DNA of 64,000 bases. It comes from Halorubellus sp034808145 (GTDB lineage Archaea > Halobacteriota > Halobacteria > Halobacteriales > Natrialbaceae). The notes under the pieces are model-generated. The model was not told the DNA's origin. It was given only the letters and a program-made list of their open reading frames with translations, and did not search any database. The translations under genes were made by a program, and so were the position numbers. The DNA lies in assembly GCF_034808145.1 (NCBI RefSeq), contig NZ_JAXHGM010000013.1, positions 27,776-91,775 on the forward strand. Reading direction: 5' to 3'. This document shows, in pieces, positions 34,957 through 46,200 of this stretch (the first letter of the stretch is position 1; every line of letters begins with the position of its first letter).

Positions 34957-36009
34957 ATGGATATCATGGAGCACGCGTTCCGGGTTGGCGAAACCTATCG
35001 AGACACCGGGACCTTCAGGAACGCAGAAGACCAGTTCCTGCGGTGGATTCGCGGCCCACTAAACAGCGGAATCAAGAACACGGGTGGAATTCGGGACTTG
35101 GGTGCGGATCGCTCCGAGACGCCCGCGGCACTCGTCCTCGTTTCGAACGATGCCGGTGTTTCGCAGCATGATGATCCGTGGGAGGATACGCTGGCAGTCA
35201 ACGCCGGGTACGTGAGCTACTGGGGTGATGCGAAGAAGGACCTCGGGTATGACGAGTCACCACAGAATCGGAAGATCAAGGATGCGTTTGACAGGGCAGC
35301 CGCAGGCCGGCGTGAGGAGGTTCCTCCTGTTCTCGTGTTTCGGAAGCCGGAGAGTGGCGTCGTTGAGTTCTGTGGGCTCTGCGTCCCGGATCACTTCGAG
35401 GTGCAACCTTATCAGGATGATTCAGGGGAACAGATTCCGAACTATCGGTTTCACTTCTCAATCCTTAACACCCAGGCAGTCCCAGTCTCGTGGCTCCACG
35501 AGCGTGCGCAGGCGAACGACGACGACAAGGCGCCCGAGGTCTGGAATCAGTGGAGAAGGGAAGGAGAGGTCTCGCAGTGGCCGACAGGCGAACTCTTGGA
35601 TACGGGAGGGAAGATTCGACGGTATGAATCGATCGAGACGACAGTCAGTGAAGCATTCCGAGCGGAGACGTTCGAACGATTTGGGCACGCTTGCGCGATG
35701 ACCGGTATTCGTGAGGAGTCGCTACTCGACCTGGCGCACGTCCTGCCACGGAGTCAGCACCCCGACCTCGCAGAACACTCAGAGAACGTATTGGTGCTGA
35801 ACTCGCTACACCATCGTGCGTTCGACGCCGCGCTGTTCACAATCGACAGCGAGTACCGAATCCGGACGAGCCCGTCCTTCGAGCCTGCCCACCCGTTCCT
35901 CAGGGAGACGATAGTTGAACAAGAAGGCGAACAGCTCTCGCTCCCCTCGAACGCACAGCTCCAGCCGGGGTTCCTGGAAGAATTGAACGGCGGGCTTTCG
36001 TGGCTGTAG
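34957..36009 (+). CDS. HNH endonuclease inserted in the DISARM locus
   Basis: 350 residues from the ATG at 34957. A GTG at 34861 would add 32 unlike residues and leave only 14 bp for two divergent promoters; a TATA-like GGTATATTATCC (about 34914-34925) supports the later start. The C-terminal HNH motif runs ACAMTGIREESLLDLAHVLPRSQHPDLAEHSENVLVLNSLHHRAFDA (about 245-290), with the Asp-Leu-Ala-His, the Asn and the final His of HNH nucleases. The N-terminal part is a specificity-like domain of unknown type. It faces away from drmD and converges on drmMI. Its place inside the operon region suggests a linked nuclease. Confidence 0.82.
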   Translation: MDIMEHAFRVGETYRDTGTFRNAEDQFLRWIRGPLNSGIKNTGGIRDLGADRSETPAALVLVSNDAGVSQHDDPWEDTLAVNAGYVSYWGDAKKDLGYDESPQNRKIKDAFDRAAAGRREEVPPVLVFRKPESGVVEFCGLCVPDHFEVQPYQDDSGEQIPNYRFHFSILNTQAVPVSWLHERAQANDDDKAPEVWNQWRREGEVSQWPTGELLDTGGKIRRYESIETTVSEAFRAETFERFGHACAMTGIREESLLDLAHVLPRSQHPDLAEHSENVLVLNSLHHRAFDAALFTIDSEYRIRTSPSFEPAHPFLRETIVEQEGEQLSLPSNAQLQPGFLEELNGGLSWL

Positions 36010-36015
36010 TTTTTT
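36010..36015 (+). terminator. T-run terminator after HNH gene
   Basis: Six T residues directly after the HNH stop, in the 18-bp space between the convergent HNH and drmMI genes. Confidence 0.35.
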
Positions 36016-36027
36016 GAGGTTCGCTAT

Positions 36028-39000
36028 TCAGCCTTCGTTTACTGCCTCTTCCACGATTTCGATTTCTTCCTCAGTGAGGTCGTAGAGGTCGTAAACGATC
36101 TCATCGATGAGCCGGTCGATATTCCAGATCTTCTCGTCGAGTTCGTCGGCGCGTTCTTTCGCCTCAATGTACCGCTGGAGGTCGTCAGCGACGTCATCGG
36201 GATCAGGGAGAGTCATTCCTTTTAGGCGGTCAATCAGGGAGTTGGTCTTGGTGGCGTTGTCTCGGAAGCCGCCAATTTCTTGATCGACGGCAACAGGGAC
36301 GAATGCCTCGATAAGAGCGGCCTCACCCTCGCTCAGGTCTGTGAGCGTGAACGCTTCGAAGAAATCTGTCTCCGTGTAGCCGTAGGTATCGGTCTCGAAC
36401 TCATCCTCCTCTTCAGGCTTGTAGCGCGCCGTCGCATGGATGGTGACGGATGGACCCTCACGCGTCGTGCGGGTACGCTCGATCTGCAGTTTCTCGTAGT
36501 CCTCGGTGGTTTCATCGAGATATTCGGGGTTACTGGGCTGGAAGATCCCGATATCAGGGAGTTCCTGACCTTCTTTGTATTTACCGAGATAATCTAGTAG
36601 ATTGAGGTTGATTGATTGTCGTAGTTGCTTGTTTTCTTCAATATCTTTACTAAGTGAGCTAAGTATCTTTTCGGTTGTTTCACCCTTCTCTATTTGTATA
36701 TTGGCGTCAGTTACGGACACCGGCTCATCTTTTTTACTTTCCGGCGGGAGTGGGAAAGATCGGACCGATTTTGGCCATACGTCAGAATAACTTCCTTGAA
36801 GAGCACCAGTTTCAAATTTATTTTTAAACACCCAGCTCATTAGTGAGGAATTAACTATTGAAAGGAGGTACCGAAGAGATGGAGATGTACTATATCTTTC
36901 AAAGCCTTCAAAATCAATAGAAGCTGTGGTATCCTCTAAGTTTTCGTATTCGCAACAAACTAAAACTGTATCATCACAGTACATCCCGCTCTCATCGCAC
37001 CCTGCCGAAAGAATTCCCCCTTTATTTGTACGCTTTCGAACTACAATCTTATCATTTTCAAACATTTCCGGCGTCCTTGGGCCAGACATCTCTTGTTGGC
37101 GATAATCCAACCATTCTCCAGACCAGTTTACTGCCCACCTTTGGACATCTGAGCCTTGGAAGAATTTTTTAGCATTCCCTTTTGGAGAGTCAGAGACCAC
37201 GTCATCCTTTTTGAAACTGTATGAACCCTTGCCAGAGACAGTTGCACCAACATTTACATATAAATAATTCCCTAAACAGACACCACTATCATCCACTTTA
37301 TCTATAAGTGGCAATGATTGAGAAATAAAATTATCATCAATTCTTATTTGATAATTATAGACGTTCAGCCAAACTTCTGGGTCGATCTTGCCAATGTTCT
37401 CATATCTAAATGGAATCGTTTGAGTACATCTGCGAATCTCATGAGGGGAAGAATTGGTTGTTCGTTCAACATGATATGCAACAACCTGCCTCTCTACATT
37501 TTGGAATACATCTAATTCTTCGAAGTCAAGAATACTGAGCAAATTATTCTCAGACAGAATCGACTCTCTCAAGTCTTTTGTGTATTTCTCGGTGAGCAAT
37601 GTGTTTGGCAATATGAAGGAATGAGTCCCTTTTTCCTTACATAATTTTAGAGACTTAATGACGAATGGAACATACAGGTCCCAATGTCCAGATAGCGTAT
37701 CTGCATCCGAGAACAGCGATTTAATTGCGTCTCTTAGTTTTGGGGATTTTTCAGTCATCCTCCATGCGTTCAACCAAGGTGGGTTTCCAATCACCGCATC
37801 GAACCCAGCATTCGCCTTTCTCTCCCCATCTTGGTCGTAGAATGCCATCGGGAACTCTAGTTCCCAATGGAAGAAATGTTCCTCCTCAGCTATCGATCGG
37901 GCGCTCTTGAACCAGTCTTCCCCCTCAATAGTTTCCCAATCGTCGCTGTTGAGCGCCCGGGCCATCCGCTCGTCAGCGTCGTCTGGGACGTTGAGACCGA
38001 ACGTGTCGGCAGTGTGTACGTTCGACATCGCCAGTAACTTCCGATAGAGAGGATCCTCACGAACCTCGTCGTAGACTGCCTCCATTTCCTTTGCATCCTC
38101 CAAAGTCTCGTTGTCGATGGTGAGGAGATCTTGGAAGCGATCAGTAACATGCTCCATTGCACGCTTTCGCGTGTGGTCAAAGGACTGCTGAAGGGTGAGC
38201 TGGCCATCTTCCGTGGCAACGTCTTCGCCGTTGCTGAGCACCTCCTCGATATCGCTTCCAACGAGCGAATTCCCGGTCTTCAGGTGATGATCGAGGAAGG
38301 CGAGAGGTTGCTCGGCTGCAAGAGTACGTAACCAGAGAGAAACCTTCGACAGTTCAGTGGCTAGCGGGTTGACGTCGACGCCGTAGATACAGCGTTGGGC
38401 GACCTTTCGACGGGCCCAGTTGATGTCTCGCAGCTCTCCTTCCTCAGTCCTCGGGGATCGGACTTCTTCGTCCTCGGCCTCCAGTGCCTGTCTGTCTTGA
38501 CGTTCTTGAGCATCGATGATTTCCCGCGCGAGGTAGTCGACCGCGTTGACAAGGAAGTGACCGCTGCCCATCGCCGGGTCCAGAATCGCAAGATCGAAGA
38601 CGCGTTCGGCGAAGTCCTCCGCGAACCCACCTTCACGGCTATGGGTCGTGTCTGCACTCTGAGACACTAGGTCCTGTCGAATCTCCTCGACCAGTGGCTC
38701 AAGCGTCTCGTCGACAATGTACTCGACCACATACTCCGGCGTGTAGTACGATCCAGTCACCTTTCGTTCCCCGTCGTCGGTACGGAGGTAGACATCACCC
38801 TCTTCGACAATGACGTCGTTATCGTCCCCGGCAGGCACATACTCGCCGTCTTCGACGGTCAACGGCCCAGTAGCGATATCGAGTTTATACTCAAGCAGCC
38901 CCTCATAAATCGAGCCGAGGTTCCGCTCATCGAGCGACGAATAGTCGACGAAAACCTTTCCGGCGCCTTCGGAAGCGTCGTGACGAGTGAGTAATTCGAT

Positions 39001-40191
39001 GACCTCCCCGAGATAGGCGTCTCCGACCTCATAGGAAGCAAGAAACTGCGACTCGACGGGGTCCCCCGAATCAGGGTGCGTTCGGAATAGCCCTCCGTTG
39101 TACGCGGGGATGTAGAGGTCCTCCTTCGGGATGTCCTGTCCCTCGCTGCCCTCGTCGATGAGGACGAACAATTGCTCCAGTCGATCCCAGAGTTGCGTCT
39201 GCCACGCTTGGTAGTGTTGCTGGGTCTCGTTCCGGTTCTCGACGACAGTCTGCTTCAGCTCATTGAGACTGAAGCTCTCGCTGTAGATATCATTGTCCGT
39301 CGGCAGCAGATTCCGACCCTCACTCTCGGCGTAGAGGACGAATATCATCCGATATAGATAGATGAGAGAACTATCGTGAATCAGATCGAGGTCATCCTCA
39401 TCAAGCTCCTCATTGGTGTCAAGAAACCCTTCAGCGAGAACGCGAATCGCCTCATAGATGTTTTCTTGGAGGTCCTCACCGAGCTCTTCGGCGAAGACAC
39501 TGGACTCGTCATACACATCGTCAAGGAAGCAATCCCCCGACTGATCAGGGAGGAACGCCCCTTGGCGGAAGAAGAGGTAGAACTCTTTGAAGGCCTCAAG
39601 ATCGCCGTCTTCTGCAACGACGTCGAGGAGCTCGGGGAGGTCAATCTCATAGAAGGAGTCGAGTCGGTGGCTTGTGGGCCCGTAGTAGAGACGCCACTTT
39701 TCACCGTTCGTCAGAACCGCCCACTCCGTCGGCGTTTCCTGAAGGTATCGGTGAATCTGGTAGCTCGGGTTCTCGAAGTCACGCTTTTCCTCACCACGCG
39801 TGTCGAGCTTCCGGCCCCAGCGCTTCGCATCAGCAACAGCAATCGCCTCCTCGTAGAAGTCCTCACGATCAAACGCCGCATCGGCCGCTTCGTCGCTCGG
39901 GAAGAACCCATAGTCCGGCCGTCTGGCGTTCCGCATAACCGTCTCCTCGATTTCGAAGGGAATATCTAGAATCTCGAAAATCGGTCGGATTACGTTCCGC
40001 TCGAGTTGCGCCTCGTTATAGTCATCAACGCGGACTCGCTTGTCCTCAAGAAGTTCACTGATCTCGTCGTACGCCGCTTCAACATCTGCGTCGGATACCT
40101 CGTTCCACGGTTCGGTATCCCGAAGGTGGTCGTTGAGGTAGTGGTTCGAGAACAGATCGCGGTTCGTTCGATAGGTAGTTGGATCAGTCAT
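36028..40191 (-). CDS. drmMI: DISARM adenine-specific DNA methyltransferase
   Basis: 1387 residues. The first 200 residues contain a nuclease-like fold typical of Eco57I-type methylases (VIRPIFEILDIPFEIEETVMRNARRPDYGFFP, then AIAVADAKRWGR). Motif I is LAILDPAMGSGHFLVNAVDYLAREI (about 533-557), and the catalytic N6-adenine motif NPPW is at about 798-801 in FDAVIGNPPWLNAW. A specificity region follows (about 810-1200), and a helical C-terminus ends the protein. Large enzymes like this are the drmMI component of class 1 DISARM, marking self DNA. The specificity region is AT-rich against the rest of the gene, which suggests replacement by recombination. It is 160 bp from drmC, in the same direction. 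Confidence 0.9.
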   Translation of the reverse strand: MTDPTTYRTNRDLFSNHYLNDHLRDTEPWNEVSDADVEAAYDEISELLEDKRVRVDDYNEAQLERNVIRPIFEILDIPFEIEETVMRNARRPDYGFFPSDEAADAAFDREDFYEEAIAVADAKRWGRKLDTRGEEKRDFENPSYQIHRYLQETPTEWAVLTNGEKWRLYYGPTSHRLDSFYEIDLPELLDVVAEDGDLEAFKEFYLFFRQGAFLPDQSGDCFLDDVYDESSVFAEELGEDLQENIYEAIRVLAEGFLDTNEELDEDDLDLIHDSSLIYLYRMIFVLYAESEGRNLLPTDNDIYSESFSLNELKQTVVENRNETQQHYQAWQTQLWDRLEQLFVLIDEGSEGQDIPKEDLYIPAYNGGLFRTHPDSGDPVESQFLASYEVGDAYLGEVIELLTRHDASEGAGKVFVDYSSLDERNLGSIYEGLLEYKLDIATGPLTVEDGEYVPAGDDNDVIVEEGDVYLRTDDGERKVTGSYYTPEYVVEYIVDETLEPLVEEIRQDLVSQSADTTHSREGGFAEDFAERVFDLAILDPAMGSGHFLVNAVDYLAREIIDAQERQDRQALEAEDEEVRSPRTEEGELRDINWARRKVAQRCIYGVDVNPLATELSKVSLWLRTLAAEQPLAFLDHHLKTGNSLVGSDIEEVLSNGEDVATEDGQLTLQQSFDHTRKRAMEHVTDRFQDLLTIDNETLEDAKEMEAVYDEVREDPLYRKLLAMSNVHTADTFGLNVPDDADERMARALNSDDWETIEGEDWFKSARSIAEEEHFFHWELEFPMAFYDQDGERKANAGFDAVIGNPPWLNAWRMTEKSPKLRDAIKSLFSDADTLSGHWDLYVPFVIKSLKLCKEKGTHSFILPNTLLTEKYTKDLRESILSENNLLSILDFEELDVFQNVERQVVAYHVERTTNSSPHEIRRCTQTIPFRYENIGKIDPEVWLNVYNYQIRIDDNFISQSLPLIDKVDDSGVCLGNYLYVNVGATVSGKGSYSFKKDDVVSDSPKGNAKKFFQGSDVQRWAVNWSGEWLDYRQQEMSGPRTPEMFENDKIVVRKRTNKGGILSAGCDESGMYCDDTVLVCCEYENLEDTTASIDFEGFERYSTSPSLRYLLSIVNSSLMSWVFKNKFETGALQGSYSDVWPKSVRSFPLPPESKKDEPVSVTDANIQIEKGETTEKILSSLSKDIEENKQLRQSINLNLLDYLGKYKEGQELPDIGIFQPSNPEYLDETTEDYEKLQIERTRTTREGPSVTIHATARYKPEEEDEFETDTYGYTETDFFEAFTLTDLSEGEAALIEAFVPVAVDQEIGGFRDNATKTNSLIDRLKGMTLPDPDDVADDLQRYIEAKERADELDEKIWNIDRLIDEIVYDLYDLTEEEIEIVEEAVNEG

Positions 40192-40352
40192 TGTATCGTA
40201 TCAAAAAGCGGTGGAGTACCGTACGTCAGCTATACACTACCCGGTATGTCCCAGCCAGTTAACCCTTTCCAAGAATCCACTCAAACCGCCTATGTCGGGC
40301 GGAATAAACTGCTGAGTTTCGGGAATAAAGAAGCTGTTTGAAACGGGTCGAG

Positions 40353-41282
40353 TCAGAGAGTCACCGAAACAGCTCCATCCGAGCCAAGCAAGAACTCGCA
40401 GAGGTCACGGAAGGAAGCCACCTTCGACCCCTCGAGAAGCACCCCGAGTTCGAGATATCGGTCGAATCCGTAATCAGTGATGTTTGCACTCCCCACGTAG
40501 GCTGCTCGGGTATCGAACAGCATCACTTTCGCGTGCAGCGTGAACTTCGGGTTCTCACCCCCCTGACGGCGTTCTGAAGCTGGCGTATCGCTACTCCAGA
40601 CGGTATAATCAATCAGCGAAACCATGGATGCGACACCTCGCTCTGCGGCTCGCTCCATGAACGACTCGATAACGCCGTAATTGTGCGAGTCTGGATCCAA
40701 TAGATACCGGGTCACGATTGTGAGTTCGACACCGCGCTCAAGCGCGTCAAGAAGGACATCGGCAAGCCGGCCGAAGCCCTCGCCCTCGAAGAAGGGCGCG
40801 AGGAGCACGATCTCGTGCTCGGTACGCTTGACCTGGCTCGCCAGGGTCGAGAGCAACCCTTCCATGCCCATTGAAGCGGGTGTCGCCTCACTGAATTCGG
40901 GATCGTCTGGGAACGTAACAAGCGGAGTTACCTCCGTTATTGGAACCCGATCACGGTGGGCGTCGATTATCCGAATCGACTCCTGAGTGTGTTCGAATAT
41001 CGTTCGGGCACGTCCCGCATCAACACTGCATGGTGTTTCCACCAGTTCAGCATCGTAGGTTGTCCGCTGAACGACGTTTCCCTCCAGCAGCTGTCGGAAG
41101 AGATCGGTCGCCGCTTCGCGGCTCAGCCTCGTATCCCGTGCGACTGCGGCCGGGGAGATACGCTCGGAACGTCCCGCGGCGACAAGCAGAAGCCCTTCTA
41201 ACTCATCGAGAAGTGCCTCTTCGTGATCGACGATATCCGCGATGGCGAGCGCACGGTCGGTATCTGGTGAACGTCGGGTCAT
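40353..41282 (-). CDS. drmC: DISARM phospholipase-D-like protein DrmC
   Basis: 309 residues. A C-terminal PLD motif HAKVMLFDTRAAYVGSANITDYGFDRYLELGVLLEG (about 249-285) carries the HxK and downstream Asn/Glu-type residues of the phospholipase D superfamily. The N-terminal 70 residues form a winged helix (ALLDELEGLLLVAAGRSERISPAAVARDTRLSREAATDLFRQLLEGNVV). DrmC is the PLD component of all DISARM classes; its exact enzymatic role is not settled. It lies 28 bp after drmB, in the usual order drmA-drmB-drmC. Confidence 0.88.
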   Translation of the reverse strand: MTRRSPDTDRALAIADIVDHEEALLDELEGLLLVAAGRSERISPAAVARDTRLSREAATDLFRQLLEGNVVQRTTYDAELVETPCSVDAGRARTIFEHTQESIRIIDAHRDRVPITEVTPLVTFPDDPEFSEATPASMGMEGLLSTLASQVKRTEHEIVLLAPFFEGEGFGRLADVLLDALERGVELTIVTRYLLDPDSHNYGVIESFMERAAERGVASMVSLIDYTVWSSDTPASERRQGGENPKFTLHAKVMLFDTRAAYVGSANITDYGFDRYLELGVLLEGSKVASFRDLCEFLLGSDGAVSVTL

Positions 41283-41310
41283 GTCATGGATTAGAGTGAA
41301 TCGTAGGGGA

Positions 41311-43269
41311 CTAGAGACGCCAGAGTCCCTCGATGGATCTGTCGGTGTTCGGGCGACTACCGAACAGGTAGTCCCGACAGAGCACCTGGTTGAAGTACGA
41401 GCAACTGATCTCGCTCACGTGGAGACAGGACAGACAGGCCCCGTCACGCTGTGAGCAAACTGGATCCATCATACACTCGTTTCCGTGGGCTCGAGCCTGG
41501 CCGAGCAGGTCGTCCAGTTGTTGCTCGACCATCGTGGTCATGCCGCCGATATTGAACTCCTCGCGGTTGTTGGTGTAGATCACCAGCGAGAGCGCGCGCG
41601 GGAAGAGGAACTCGCTCAAGTTCGTCCGGTCGAACCCGCTGATGGTGCTCGCCTGCTTCAGCAGGATATGCGAGAGCGTGTGCAGCATCTCGAAGACGTA
41701 CTTCGTCACCTGCCCCTCGACCGTGTCGTCGGTGCTGGTCTCGAAACGACCGTACTGGTCGACGGGGTCGAGATGGTTCAGCAGGAACGCCCACTGCTCC
41801 GCGCGAGAGAACTCTTCGATAGCCGCTCGCGCCCGGTCGAGGTCAGCCGCCTCGGGGTCATCCGGCAGTTCAGGGAGCGTGATGTCGCCGCGAACTTCCT
41901 GCTCGTTGCTCGTCTCGGGGATGTTCACGGCCAGCCAGAGGAGCACCGCTTCGGGGTCGAGGTCGAACTGCGTTGCTTCCGTTTCCGAGGTGTCGACGAA
42001 GATGGGCATACCATCACCGCTACTTGCGTTCTGGGAGAAGGCGTTCAGCTTCGCCTCATCCTCCTCTCGGCCACCACGCGTGTACCCGTAGACGAACGTC
42101 TGGACGGGGAAGTCCTCGATCACGCGGACGTCCTTGAGACCGAGCCGGTCGAGATCATCGGTGTACGTCGAGATCTTGTCCGCCTTCCGGGGGAACCCCT
42201 CATCTCTTGCATCCTCTTCAAGGTCAGCAAGCGTGTGTGCCGTGAGCTCCTCGAGGCTGAGGACGTACTGGAGGAGTTCATCACCAGCATCAACCATCTC
42301 GAAGCTATCCTCGCCGGCTTCCAGATCGATAAGCTCCGTGATGGTTTCGCCCACGGTCTGACTGTCGATCTCGCCCTGTTCACGGAGCCAGTCTTCAGCC
42401 GCATCAAGCGAGTCAACCTCGGGCTCGGTCTGATACACCTCGATCTTGCGGTCGTCGTCGATCTCTGCTCCCTCGATGCCCTCGTCCATATCGACGTTCT
42501 TCAGGCGGGAGTTCGAGAGACCGAGCTGCTTGGCGATCGCCTTTCGGGAGCCGTCCTCACTCCCCCGGAGGTGACCGATACCCGACGTGTGCAGGTTGAC
42601 CGTGGTCAGGTAGTGCGGGTAGTACGTCGACCCCGCACGGTGGACCGTAGTGTACATATTGTCGTCATCAGGATCATCGACCGAGGGCGGGACGTAGTCA
42701 CAGCCACAGTTCTGGTAGTAACTGACCCGAGTCCCCCACCCGCAGATGTCACAGCGCCAGTGGAAGTTCTGGGCGCGCTGACTGTCCTGCGTGTCGAGGA
42801 CGATGTGCTGGTCACCGTGATCTGGGCACTTCTGCGGGTACAGGCGTCGCAGTTCGCCACAGCTGTGGACGCTGACGAACTGATACTGCTTGAGGTCGCC
42901 GTTACAGCCCGAGCGCTCGCACTTCAGCGCCTGGTTCTTCCCGCTGAGGTCATCAGCGGAGTAGTACCCGTGGGCCTTCTGACAGCTCGTACAGTAGAAC
43001 GTCGTCGGGAACGGACGCGCCCGAACCTCGTCCGGTGCTGCGAAGTCGTAGTGGCCGGACTTGCTGGAGGTGAAACCCTGCTCACCACCATCCCAGTTCT
43101 TCGCGCGGGCGAAGACGCGATCGACGATATACTCCCGGTCGACTTGGCCGCTCGCGTCGGTAGTCTCGAGGCGGTTCACCTGCCAGATGCCACGCTTGTC
43201 GCTGTAGTCGAACGTGTTCCCGGGAAGGAACTGGTACAGGATCTGGTGGCGGCTACGTTGCATACTCAT
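41311..43269 (-). CDS. drmB: DISARM DUF1998 protein DrmB
   Basis: 652 residues. It is rich in zinc-binding Cys pairs in the first half: FYCTSC (about 90), CERSGC, CPDH, CDICGWG and NCGC (up to about 210). The C-terminal ~130 residues are a DUF1998 domain: EMLHTLSHILLKQASTISGFDRTNLSEFLFPRALSLVIYTNN, then MDPVCSQRDGACLSCLHVSEISCSYFNQVLCRDYLFG. DrmB forms a complex with the DrmA helicase, in which it closes the DNA-loading site. Its start is six bases after the drmA stop, so the two are coupled. Confidence 0.9.
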   Translation of the reverse strand: MSMQRSRHQILYQFLPGNTFDYSDKRGIWQVNRLETTDASGQVDREYIVDRVFARAKNWDGGEQGFTSSKSGHYDFAAPDEVRARPFPTTFYCTSCQKAHGYYSADDLSGKNQALKCERSGCNGDLKQYQFVSVHSCGELRRLYPQKCPDHGDQHIVLDTQDSQRAQNFHWRCDICGWGTRVSYYQNCGCDYVPPSVDDPDDDNMYTTVHRAGSTYYPHYLTTVNLHTSGIGHLRGSEDGSRKAIAKQLGLSNSRLKNVDMDEGIEGAEIDDDRKIEVYQTEPEVDSLDAAEDWLREQGEIDSQTVGETITELIDLEAGEDSFEMVDAGDELLQYVLSLEELTAHTLADLEEDARDEGFPRKADKISTYTDDLDRLGLKDVRVIEDFPVQTFVYGYTRGGREEDEAKLNAFSQNASSGDGMPIFVDTSETEATQFDLDPEAVLLWLAVNIPETSNEQEVRGDITLPELPDDPEAADLDRARAAIEEFSRAEQWAFLLNHLDPVDQYGRFETSTDDTVEGQVTKYVFEMLHTLSHILLKQASTISGFDRTNLSEFLFPRALSLVIYTNNREEFNIGGMTTMVEQQLDDLLGQARAHGNECMMDPVCSQRDGACLSCLHVSEISCSYFNQVLCRDYLFGSRPNTDRSIEGLWRL

Positions 43270-43275
43270 TGGTGG

Positions 43276-46200
43276 TCACCGGTTGTCAAGCGTCTCGAAA
43301 ATCTCTCGGTAGCGGTACTCCGCCCGGATTGGAAGCTGTTCGTCGACGTCCCTGAGGCTCCGCATCGGTGACCGTTTGATCCGGCCACTCGTCCACTGAT
43401 CGTCGTCGAGCCGAAGCTGAGAGAGTGCCTCCTTCGTGAGGTCCTCGATATCTCCCTGGAACTCCTCGTGGTCATCCGGGTTGCCGAACATTCCAAGCAT
43501 CTGCTGGCGCAACTGCCCCTCATCGACAGAGTCGGCGAACTCCTCGGCGTTGTCACCGAAGTAGAGGTTCCCGGCCCCCTCTTGGTACATGTAATGATTG
43601 AGTAACAGCCCCATGAACAGTCCCGGATGGGTCTGTTTGACGCTGTTTTTCGCCCACCGGTTGATCGGCACGGGTTCGACCAGGCGGTCCAGGAACGCGT
43701 GGTACTTCTCGAAGAAGTGGTAGTGGCTCAGGTCGCGTTCCCGGATGGGGTGCGCGACGTTGAACACGAGACCAGGGCGCGAGCGCCCTGCACGGGAGCT
43801 CGCCTGGATGTATTCCGCGGTCCCTCGTGGCATTCCGAAGAACGTCATCATGTTGAACCGGTCGACGTCAACCCCGTGGGCGATCATGTTCGTCGCCGTG
43901 ATGGTGTTGAGGCGACTCGCCAGTAGCCAGGCGAGTGCTTCCCTGTTCTCTTCACTGGCCCGGGCCCGCTCGCCCTCGAACTGCTCGCTGTCGACCACCT
44001 CGTTCTCTTCATCGAGACTGGCCTCCAGCGTGCTACGGAGCGAGAGAACCGAGTCCGTCACGTCCTCTTCGAGCACGCCGCGCTCGATGAGTCGGCGGAG
44101 GATCTTTTCGTCGGCCTCCTCGTCCCAGGGATCCTCGACGATATCCAGGACCTCCATGATGGTCTCGAACCCGGTTCCGCCAGTCATCCGCTCGGAGGCC
44201 AGCGGGGGACGACCGTCCTGCTGGAGGTACGCGTCGAGCTGGGAGACAATGGACTGATCGAGACGGTCACCGTCCTTCTTGGAGAGCAGATAGGTGATGC
44301 TGGTGCTGTAGTAGCTGAGCAAGGCCAGCACCTCGTCGATCGAATCCGCCTCAAGAGACGCCGTGGTCTCGGTCCCCTCCAGCGCCGCACCAGTCAGGAT
44401 CTGACTCGGATCGTTCAGCGCCTCGCGGAACAGGTTCTGAACCTCCCGATGGTAGTAGAACAGCAGATCGATGATGGAGTTGATGTGCGTCTTCCCGTGC
44501 GGAATCAACCCGATGTAGTAACGCTGAGTCTCCGGACGCTCTTGGGCGTAGAAGTTCTCACGCAGGTACGGCCCCGGCGACGGGAAGCGCTCAGCGGGCC
44601 GCATGAACAGATTATGTACCTGGTCTTCGAAGCCCGTGATCGTCGCTGTCGGCGCGATGACCTTGGTCGTCCCAGCCTCGACGAGCTCCTGAAGCTGGGC
44701 GATTCCGGTCTCGTAGTGCCCGTCGAAACTCCCCATGCTCTCCTCCAGCAGGTGGAGCTCGTCGGGGACCATGAGCGACGGCGCCGGGTCGTACGGCTCG
44801 ACCGGCTTGGCCATGGCGCTGAAGTCGTCCTTGTCGATCGGACAGCCATACTTCTCGGTGCACTCTCCGAGACTCGCGAACCCGTGGATGGGACACTCCA
44901 GGTCCATCTCACCCGTGATGAGGTGCGCGAACTTGCGCTGGTACCCGATCGCGGTGATCTTGTCGATCGTCCCTGCGATGATTGTCGGCGCGTAGCGATA
45001 GAGTTCGTTGTCGACGACGTGGACCGGGAGCTCTGCCTCTTCGTAAGTCTCACTGGAGGTGAGCGAGCGCGACTGCCAGGGACAGTCAAAACTGCTCCCT
45101 GTACAGCAGTGCGTCAGTCGGTGGTCGTCCTCGGTGATTCGCACCTCCACGTCAGATCCGCAGGCCGGACAGCTCGGCACCACCTTCGCCTCACGCCGGA
45201 GACTCTCCCCGGCAGGACCCTGATACCGCTTGTAGTTGTTGTTGTCGTACCCGGTGAGCGCGTTCGGCGTGTTCGCCTTCCCTACGAGATAGCCCATCGA
45301 GAACGGGCGTGAGGGATGGGAGCCGATGTCCGACTGCTCGCGACGGACAAGGTCGGCGTACATCACAGTTTCCGTCATCCGCTGGAACTGCTGCAGCGAG
45401 AGCAGTCGAAGCGGGAACTTCGTCCAGGCGGTGACGCCGAAGTCCTTCCCGCGGAGCCGATCGAAGAACATACTCCAGACGGCGACGCCGAGGAACGCCT
45501 CCGTCTTCCCACCACCAGTCGGGAACCAGAGAACGTCCACGACGTCGAGTGCCGAGTCTGCGTCCTCTGCACGGTCCTCCGTCGAGCCGTCTCGCCAGTC
45601 GACCTCCGTCCACTGGTCGTACTCTCGGCTCGCCACGTCAGGGACCTCCATGACGATGAACACGAGCTGGAAGAGCCGCCACCCCGGGAACTCGTGCATC
45701 CGGTCCATCGCCTCGTTCATCAGCTCGAACGCGCGGCCGACGGTCTCGGAATGCTGCCGCAGACAGCGAACGCCTCGCTCGAACCGCAATATCTCGCGCT
45801 CGAACGCATCGCGGTCCTCGTTGAAGTCCGCGAGATCGCCCGTCTCCGGGTCGTCGTCCCAGTCCTCTCGTTTCCGGTACTGCTCCAGTGCAGCGTCGTA
45901 CTCCTCGCTGAGGTACCGACGCATCTCTGCGGCGATGTCGTCGAGGACATCAAACCCCCCGCCGTCCAGGTCAGCGAGCTTCTCGAACTCGGCGTCCACA
46001 TTCCGATCGGCCGATTCGTAGACAAGCTGGCGGTACTCTGGAATGAACTGCGTCTCGAGCCGGTTCGCTGTTGGCGTCGCAGCAGGGGCCCGTCGACCGG
46101 GTGGAATACCGTCTTCGTTCACCTCCTGGTCGTTCCGCTCAGGGGCCGTGATGGTGCAGTTCCGGCCGTGCCCCCAGAGGTCGCGATTGTACCGGAAGTC

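Noticed and set aside
41485..43371. Plus-strand open frame of 628 codons
   Set aside because: It is exactly antisense to drmB, which has clear Cys pairs and a DUF1998 domain.
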